A DNA stretch of 64,000 bases from an uncultured Anaerolineae bacterium (GTDB taxonomy: Bacteria; Chloroflexota; Anaerolineae; Promineifilales; Promineifilaceae), in NCBI GenBank assembly GCA_937943625.1, contig CALEAD010000040.1, positions 1-64,000 on the forward strand, read 5' to 3'. Below the pieces are notes generated by a model. That model did no database searches and was not told the DNA's origin. It was given only the letters and a program-made list of their open reading frames with translations. Positions 58,957 to 64,000 of the stretch are shown here, in pieces. Positions within the stretch are counted from its first letter, which is position 1, and each line of letters starts with the position of its first letter. Position numbers and translations under genes: made by a program.

Positions 58957-59748
58957 ATGACAAAAATCTACGCGGTTGTCAACCAAAAAGGCGGCGTCGG
59001 CAAAACGACGAGTGTGATTAACCTGGCGGCCTATCTGGCAGAAAACGGCCGTCGCGTGCTCATAGTAGACGCAGACCCGCAGGCAAACGCCACTTCCGGC
59101 ATTGGCCTGGACAAAAATAGCCTATCGCAATCCATCTACGAGCTGCTGCTGGAAGAGGCCAACCCCGCCCAGCTTATCGTTCATCAGCAAGAAGCGGGGC
59201 TGGATGTGTTGCCGGCTCATCCCGCGCTGGCCGGCGCCGAGGTGGAACTGGTGAATGCCATCGGGCGCGAGTATCGGCTGCAAAAAGGGCTGGAAAGCAT
59301 CAACGGCCGTTACGATTACGTGCTGATAGATTGCCCCCCCAGCCTCGGCCTGCTGACAGTCAACGCCCTCACCGCCGCCAGAGATGGCGTTCTCATCCCT
59401 GTGCAGTGTGAATACCTGGCCCTGGAAGGGTTGACCCAACTCGTGCAAACAATTGAGCTGGTGCAAAAATATCTCAACCCGGGGTTGACGATTCGCGGCC
59501 TGGTCATGACCATGTACGACAGCCGCACCAACCTCAGCCGCCAGGTGGTGGAAGAGGTGCGCCGTCACTTCCCTGGCAAGGTCTTCCGCACCATCGTGCC
59601 GCGCAATGTGCGCCTGAGCGAAGCGCCCAGCTACGGACAGCCCATTTCCCTTTACGCACCCAAATCTCCCGGCGCCATTGCCTACAAGGTACTCACGGCC
59701 GAACTGCTGAAGGGAGACGCGCCCAAGACCGCACACGAGAGTTCATAA
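58957..59748 (+). CDS. parA: Chromosome-partitioning ATPase ParA/Soj
   Basis: This 263-residue ATPase has the deviant Walker A KGGVGKTT (11-18) and a typical ADPQANAT. Walker B is in YVLIDCPPSLG. It binds the nucleoid and works with ParB-parS to segregate the chromosome origin. The protein is short and lacks the N-terminal DNA-binding extension of plasmid type Ia ParA, so it is the chromosomal (Soj-like) type. ParB follows after 201 bp that contain a composite repeat. Chromosomal parAB usually lies close to the replication origin. Confidence 0.95.
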   Translation: MTKIYAVVNQKGGVGKTTSVINLAAYLAENGRRVLIVDADPQANATSGIGLDKNSLSQSIYELLLEEANPAQLIVHQQEAGLDVLPAHPALAGAEVELVNAIGREYRLQKGLESINGRYDYVLIDCPPSLGLLTVNALTAARDGVLIPVQCEYLALEGLTQLVQTIELVQKYLNPGLTIRGLVMTMYDSRTNLSRQVVEEVRRHFPGKVFRTIVPRNVRLSEAPSYGQPISLYAPKSPGAIAYKVLTAELLKGDAPKTAHESS

Positions 59749-59780
59749 GTGGGGCGCACCACCACAAATGAACATGTAGC

Positions 59781-59862
59781 GCAGGTTACTGGACCTGCGC
59801 ACACCAGGTTTGACAACCTGGGCTACACTTACAGACGGCCGTCGGCGGTCATTTTCACAGGA
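59781..59862 (+). repeat. Composite intergenic repeat, copy C
   Basis: GCAGGTTACTGGACCTGC, then CCAGGTTTGACAACCTGG, GCTACACTTACA, a variable part with one ACGGCCGT, and GCGGTCATTTTCACAGGA (59845-59862). It lies between parA and parB, 87 bp before the parB start. It does not itself supply the ribosome site here. Confidence 0.7.
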
Positions 59863-59949
59863 TAAATCCCCCGCCGATGACGCAGATCCTTGCCCCAATC
59901 TGGCAACTCTGCACACTCTGCGGCCACAAGTTATCTGGGTTTGTTCATT

Positions 59950-60828
59950 ATGGAAAAACATGCCACGAGCAAGAAGAAAAGCGGCCTGGGACGCGGCCTG
60001 GGAGCACTGATTCCCAGCGCCGGGGAAACGGCCGTTGCCCCCGAAACCGGCCTGCGCCAAATCCCCACTGCGCAAATCCAGCCCAACCCCCATCAGCCAC
60101 GCACCACCTTCGACGACGCACAACTGGCCGAACTGGCCGCTTCCATCGCCGCACACGGCCTCATCCAGCCCCTCATCGTCACCGAGCAGGCCGGGCAATA
60201 CCTGCTCATCGCCGGCGAAAGGCGCTGGCGCGCCTGCCAGATGGCCGGGCTAGAAAGCGTGCCCGTCATCATCAAAGAAGCCACGCCCCAAACCATGCTG
60301 GAAATGGCGCTGATAGAAAACATCCAGCGCGCCGACCTGAACCCGCTGGAAGAAGCCTATGCCTACCAGCAACTCATAAACGAGTTTGGCCTGACCCAGG
60401 AAAAGGTGGCGCAGCGCGTGGGCAAAGCGCGCTCCACCATTGCCAACCTAGTGCGCCTGACAGAACTACCCGCCAACATTCAGCAAGCGGTGCTTAACGA
60501 CGAAATTAGCGGCACGCATGCGCGCGTGTTGCTGCAACTGCCCACGCCAGAAGCGCAAACCAGCGCCATGCGCCAGATTGTGCGCCTGAGCCTGAGCGTG
60601 CGCCAGACGGAAACGCTGGTGGCCAACCTGTTGGCCGCAGAAAAGCCCAGGCCCAAAACACGCCCGCCCCTCCCCGCCGAGCTAAGCGCGCTGCAAAGCA
60701 AATTTGAAGGGCGATTGGGCACGCGCGTCGAAATTCAGAAAAGCGGCAAAGGGGGGAAGGTCATTTTGCACTACTATTCTGACGAAGAGCTGCAAACCAT
60801 TTACGAGGCCATTATTGGCGCGGAATAG
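59950..60828 (+). CDS. parB: Chromosome-partitioning protein ParB
   Basis: This 292-residue protein starts with a basic tail (KKKSGLGRGLGALIPS, the ParA-contacting motif). The CTP-binding ParB/Sulfiredoxin domain has LIAGERRWRA near residue 87. The helix-turn-helix region (about 135-185) includes VAQRVGKARSTIANLVRL. The C-terminal dimerisation domain is near 235-292. It loads on parS sites and spreads as a CTP clamp. I see no parS-like 16-mer (TGTTTCACGTGAAACA) in the window. The ATG at 59950 is preferred; an in-frame start at 59890 lacks a ribosome site. Confidence 0.95.
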   Translation: MEKHATSKKKSGLGRGLGALIPSAGETAVAPETGLRQIPTAQIQPNPHQPRTTFDDAQLAELAASIAAHGLIQPLIVTEQAGQYLLIAGERRWRACQMAGLESVPVIIKEATPQTMLEMALIENIQRADLNPLEEAYAYQQLINEFGLTQEKVAQRVGKARSTIANLVRLTELPANIQQAVLNDEISGTHARVLLQLPTPEAQTSAMRQIVRLSLSVRQTETLVANLLAAEKPRPKTRPPLPAELSALQSKFEGRLGTRVEIQKSGKGGKVILHYYSDEELQTIYEAIIGAE

Positions 60829-60994
60829 GTTACCGGCACATCACACAGTCAACTTTGTCGCTGAAATCTGGCAAAATTTGCGCCGACCTCTGGTCCTATA
60901 GCCCGTTTGACAAATCGCGCTACCCTGGTAGCCGGCAAAAACGCCATTGTCCAGTCAGTTTGTCGGCAAAGCTGACCGTCTCAACACGCCGGTT

Positions 60995-61021
60995 TTCACA
61001 TCCCCACACTTGTGTTATACT
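60995..61021 (+). promoter_or_regulatory. Promoter with extended -10 for the M24 peptidase gene
   Basis: TTCACA (60995-61000) is followed 15 bp later by TATACT (61016-61021), which is preceded by TGT, an extended -10. The predicted start near 61028 gives a leader of only about four bases. Confidence 0.5.
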
Positions 61022-61031
61022 ACCGTCCGCA

Positions 61032-62234
61032 ATGACGACGGATAACAATCTCATCCTCATTCAAGAAAAAGTAGCACAGGCAACCGCCATCCTCAACGAG
61101 CTGAAGGTGGATGCCTGGTTGACCTTTGTGCGCGAAACGACACTGCAACCAGACCCGGTGCTGGCGCTAATCGCCGACGTGGACGTGACCTGGCAAACAG
61201 CGTTTATTCTCACGCGCAACGGCCGTCACGTTTGCATCATCGGCCACTTCGACGCCGTCAACGTCCACAACCTCGGCCTCTACGAGGTCATCGAATATCA
61301 TCACGGCATCAGCCAGCCCCTGCGCGAAACATTAGCACGCCTGGACCCGGCGCAAATCGCCATCAACTACTCACAAAATGACGTAGCTGCCGACGGTCTA
61401 AGCCTGGGCATGTACCGCAACTTGCAGCAAATGCTTACAGGCACGCCCTACGCCGACCGTCTGATTTCGGCTGAGCACATCATTGCTGCGCTGCGCGGCC
61501 GTAAAAGCCAGGCCGAAGTGGCGCGCGTGCGCCAGGCCGTCGCCACCACGCTGCACCTGTTTGACGAAGTAGAGCAATTTGTGCGCCCTGGCATGAGCCA
61601 GCGCCAGATTGCCAACTTTGTGCACCAGCGCATAGACGAAATGGGACTGGGTTACGCCTGGCCCAAGCCGTTCAACCCCATCGTCACCTGCGGGCCAGAT
61701 TCCGCCATGGGCCATGCCGCACCAGGGGATGTGCCGCTGCAAAAGGGGCACACGCTGCACATGGACCTGGGCATTCGCCAAAACGACTACTGCTCAGACT
61801 TGCAGCGCATGTGGTACGTGCTGAATGATGGCGAAACGGCCGCTCCGCCAGACGTGCAGCACGCTTTCGACGTGGTGTATGGCGCGATCAAGGCAGGCGA
61901 AGCAGCGCTAAAGCCGGGCGTGCCGGGCTGGCAGGTAGATGCAGCGGCGCGCCAATACATTGTGGCGCATGGTTACCCAGAATACATGCACGCCTTTGGC
62001 CATTTGCTGGGGCGCGTGGCACACGATGGCGCGGTAGTGCTGGCCCCACGCTGGGAGCGGTATACCGGCGTTTGCGAGCTGCCCGTGGAAGTAGGTCACA
62101 TCTTTACCCTGGAACTGCACGTGGTTGTGCCTGGCCGGGGCATGATAAGCCTGGAGGAAGACGTGCTGGTAACGGAAACTGGGGTGGAGTATTTGGGTGC
62201 ACCACAAACAGCGCTGCGGTATATATCGGCGTGA
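61032..62234 (+). CDS. Xaa-Pro aminopeptidase-like metallopeptidase (M24 family)
   Basis: This 400-residue protein has a creatinase-like N-terminal domain (about 1-150) and a pita-bread metal domain (about 160-400). Metal ligands are seen in HMDLGIRQNDYCSD (two Asp), the GHLLGRVAHDG motif (His), TLELHV and LEEDVLVT (two Glu). It should remove the residue before a proline from peptides, or act on a related substrate. The ATG at 61032 is preceded by an extended -10, so the message may be almost leaderless. A frame from 60855 would add 59 residues with no homology and is rejected. Confidence 0.88.
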   Translation: MTTDNNLILIQEKVAQATAILNELKVDAWLTFVRETTLQPDPVLALIADVDVTWQTAFILTRNGRHVCIIGHFDAVNVHNLGLYEVIEYHHGISQPLRETLARLDPAQIAINYSQNDVAADGLSLGMYRNLQQMLTGTPYADRLISAEHIIAALRGRKSQAEVARVRQAVATTLHLFDEVEQFVRPGMSQRQIANFVHQRIDEMGLGYAWPKPFNPIVTCGPDSAMGHAAPGDVPLQKGHTLHMDLGIRQNDYCSDLQRMWYVLNDGETAAPPDVQHAFDVVYGAIKAGEAALKPGVPGWQVDAAARQYIVAHGYPEYMHAFGHLLGRVAHDGAVVLAPRWERYTGVCELPVEVGHIFTLELHVVVPGRGMISLEEDVLVTETGVEYLGAPQTALRYISA

Positions 62235-62248
62235 AACGTCATAAAGAG

Positions 62249-62280
62249 GGCGGTCGGCGCTCACCGGTCGGCGGTCAAAA
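62249..62280. repeat. GCGGTC repeat fragment between convergent genes
   Basis: GCGGTCGGCGCTCACCGGTC followed by GGCGGTCAAAAAAAA resembles the 3' module of the composite repeat. It lies just after the stop codon of the peptidase gene. Related fragments are near 6540 and 33775-33823. Confidence 0.5.
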
Positions 62281-62343
62281 AAAACACAAAGCACCTCGCC
62301 CAAACAGCTCAAACCATGCCGAAAAGAGCTACCACATTCCCCC

Positions 62344-64000
62344 CTACTCCTCGCTCACCATTAATGTCACTGGCAAATAAAACGTATCTTCCCCGCTTTC
62401 TGTCAACAGACGCGCGCCGGTAGTCGGGTCATACAGCCCCACCGCAATGCGCGCTTCCCCCTGATACGGTTCACGAAAAGTCAAATGATGCGGGTCGAGC
62501 AGGTACTCATCTGCCACCCAGCCACTGGTCGGACGGCCGCCATTTAACGGCGGCGCGTCATGCTGCCCCACCAGCACCCCCTCCGGGCTGATGGCATGTG
62601 TAAAGACGGTGTAATTAACCGCCATGCCTGTTGTCAATGACTGCCAGATGAGCGTCAGTGCCACACCCTCGCTGCTGCGCACGCTGATTGTGGGCAGCTC
62701 GTATCCCACCAGCCGCGCCACACCGCCAAAGTTGACGTTTAACAGGTTGGCGATGGGCGGGGGCGTAAATTGGTGTGCCGTTTCAAGAATGAGCGCTTCG
62801 GCCAGTACCCACTGCTGTTCGCCTATGCGCAACACCAGCTCAACTGCGCCAGCCACACCAGCGGGAATGGGCAACGCGCGGTGTTCCAACACCTGCTCGC
62901 CAGCGCGCCATTGATTGAGGGGATAGCGCCCCAGCACGGTTGGCGGCTCGGCGGCAGCAATGACCTGCCCGGTCTGCAGCAGCAGTAGATCTGGCACAAT
63001 GGCGGGCAGTCCGGCACTTGTCGCCTGCCAATGAAGCTGCGCGAACAGGGTCTGGCCAGGGCTAACTTCGCGGCGGTCTGCGCGAAAGCCGAGCAGATTT
63101 AGCCCCCTGAGCACGGGAATGGGCTGCGGCAGCGGGGAAATCGGGGGCGTGCTGGCGTACCAACTGCCGGCGCCCAACCCCTCTGGCAGCAGTGTAACTG
63201 CGCCCAGGGGCCATTGTCGCCCCTGCGGGTTGCCCTGCTCGTTGAGCAAATCCACCATGTTCAGGACAAAGGTGGCGTCTGTGACGCCCATTTCCAGGGC
63301 GACGGTGTAGCTGAGTGGGGGCGTGGCGGGAGGAATGGGCAGAAAGGCATAGGTGAGTATCTCTTCGTTAAGCGGCCAGGCGGCAGTGGGGCGGCCGTTT
63401 GCATCTAACAGGAGCACATCCTGATAGGTCAGCGGCCAATCGTCTACGTCTAGCAGGGTGAGGCGGGCGGTGTGCCAGGCGGCGGTGGGGGCGCTGATGC
63501 GCCAGCGTAGGGCAATGGGGATGCCGTTGTCGGCGGCAACGGCCGTTTGTAGCCAGAATCCCGTGAGCGCAATGCCCTGAAACTGGACTGTCGTAGGCGT
63601 CAGCGGCGGCAGGGCTACCGCTTCTTGCAGGTGGTATTCGCGCACGCGCACCCCCTCAAAGCGACTGTCTGCCACCAGCCAGCCCGCCTTTTCCAGGGCA
63701 AAGGGCAGGGCATTTTGCCAGTCTGTGCCGGGGTTACCGGGATAGCTAACGAGAAAGACGCGGCGACGCGTTTGAGTCCATTCATGCAGCTGCGGCCAAA
63801 ATTGTGCCGGGTCGGTAATGGTGGGCATAGCCACGAGCGCCGCGCCGTTGTACTCAAATTCCAGCGACCAGTCGGTGTAGGGAACGAGGATCAGGTCATC
63901 GGCAACGGCCGTTTCCTGCAAAAAGTGCGCCACGCCGCGCATATCATCTTTTTTGGCCAGGGTGGGGTGGGAAAAGTAAACGCCCAGTGCCCATAGCGTC
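62344..64000 (-). CDS. C-terminal part of a large membrane glycosyltransferase-like protein (cut by window edge)
   Basis: The frame is open to the edge of the window, so this is a 552-codon fragment whose start lies outside. The visible N-terminal part (KKDDMRGVAHFL, then DLILVPYTDW and a VSYPGNPGTDW-like stretch) matches the soluble tail of GT39/ArnT-like glycosyltransferases of this kind. The rest (about 120-550) is beta-rich, with a repeat-like VALTLIWQSLT and LFAQLHWQA pattern. The full protein should sit in the membrane and transfer sugars from a lipid carrier. The identity of donor and acceptor is not readable. Confidence 0.65.
   Translation of the reverse strand, partial: TLWALGVYFSHPTLAKKDDMRGVAHFLQETAVADDLILVPYTDWSLEFEYNGAALVAMPTITDPAQFWPQLHEWTQTRRRVFLVSYPGNPGTDWQNALPFALEKAGWLVADSRFEGVRVREYHLQEAVALPPLTPTTVQFQGIALTGFWLQTAVAADNGIPIALRWRISAPTAAWHTARLTLLDVDDWPLTYQDVLLLDANGRPTAAWPLNEEILTYAFLPIPPATPPLSYTVALEMGVTDATFVLNMVDLLNEQGNPQGRQWPLGAVTLLPEGLGAGSWYASTPPISPLPQPIPVLRGLNLLGFRADRREVSPGQTLFAQLHWQATSAGLPAIVPDLLLLQTGQVIAAAEPPTVLGRYPLNQWRAGEQVLEHRALPIPAGVAGAVELVLRIGEQQWVLAEALILETAHQFTPPPIANLLNVNFGGVARLVGYELPTISVRSSEGVALTLIWQSLTTGMAVNYTVFTHAISPEGVLVGQHDAPPLNGGRPTSGWVADEYLLDPHHLTFREPYQGEARIAVGLYDPTTGARLLTESGEDTFYLPVTLMVSEE

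Overview
This 64 kb stretch is chromosomal DNA that most resembles the phylum Chloroflexota (Anaerolineae/Caldilineae-like). That assignment is inferred from the gene set and style, not from a marker gene. Supporting signs are surface proteins with long Pro/Thr-rich stalks, a split FeoB with an FeoC-like partner, a fused homocysteine methyltransferase/MTHFR, tandem CpaB-like SAF proteins, menaquinone genes beside a P450, and a pyruvate dehydrogenase complex. About 60 protein genes and three tRNAs are supported. No rRNA operon, CRISPR array, phage or recognisable transposase is present.

Layout. 0.3-7.2 kb: SET-domain protein, flavin reductase, CAP-domain protein, ComEC, RluD-type pseudouridine synthase, methyltransferase. 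7.2-13.2 kb: an iron block, all on the minus strand (FeoC-like, FeoB split into membrane and GTPase proteins, FeoA, a DtxR regulator with two candidate boxes, then an Fe3+-type ABC ATPase and binding lipoprotein with no permease). 13.4-18.4 kb: aspartate kinase, an MmpS-like lipoprotein, homocysteine methyltransferase/MTHFR, LCP protein. 18.8-27.4 kb: moaA, then a tight minus-strand series (GT2, EEP phosphatase, MGH1-like hydrolase, duplicated-domain lipoprotein, P-loop NTPase, PP2C/SpoIIE phosphatase, RecD2). 27.5-35.2 kb: two Pro/Thr-rich surface proteins, PDH E1 alpha/E1 beta/E2 and a peptidase-MA protein. 35.8-46.0 kb: a TetR regulator and a menaquinone series (menF, a four-helix-bundle gene, menD, P450, SDR, menE, menH, DAHP synthase). 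46.4-52.3 kb: two membrane proteins, fumarylacetoacetase, a small protein, Nth, and an orphan histidine kinase. 52.5-52.8 kb: tRNA-Phe, tRNA-Gly and tRNA-Cys behind a consensus promoter. 53-64 kb: a second DtxR regulator, a Nudix/NrtR-like protein, two CpaB-like proteins, an FtsB/DivIC-like protein, a PfkB kinase, ParA, ParB, an M24 peptidase and a glycosyltransferase cut by the window edge.

The genes work together in a few clear ways. DAHP synthase supplies the chorismate that MenF withdraws for menaquinone. The DtxR regulator, with its boxes, is placed to switch iron uptake. The minus-strand series at 21-25 kb joins its genes by 4-nt ATGA overlaps, as does nth with the small gene and the fumarylacetoacetase gene.

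The most unusual material is repetitive. (1) A gene for a four-helix-bundle protein, the family found in 23S rRNA intervening sequences, sits inside the menaquinone operon between perfect 20-bp inverted repeats. (2) Those repeats belong to a heptanucleotide family (ATTGRCN and relatives) that also lies inside recD2, menF, menD, menE and menH, and menD changes frame within one copy. (3) The palindrome ACGGCCGT occurs about 100 times by eye, where about two are expected, like the cyanobacterial HIP1 element. (4) A composite intergenic repeat of roughly 80-100 bp ends in a ready-made Shine-Dalgarno sequence. (5) GGTT/CCAA arrays fold into long hairpins between genes.
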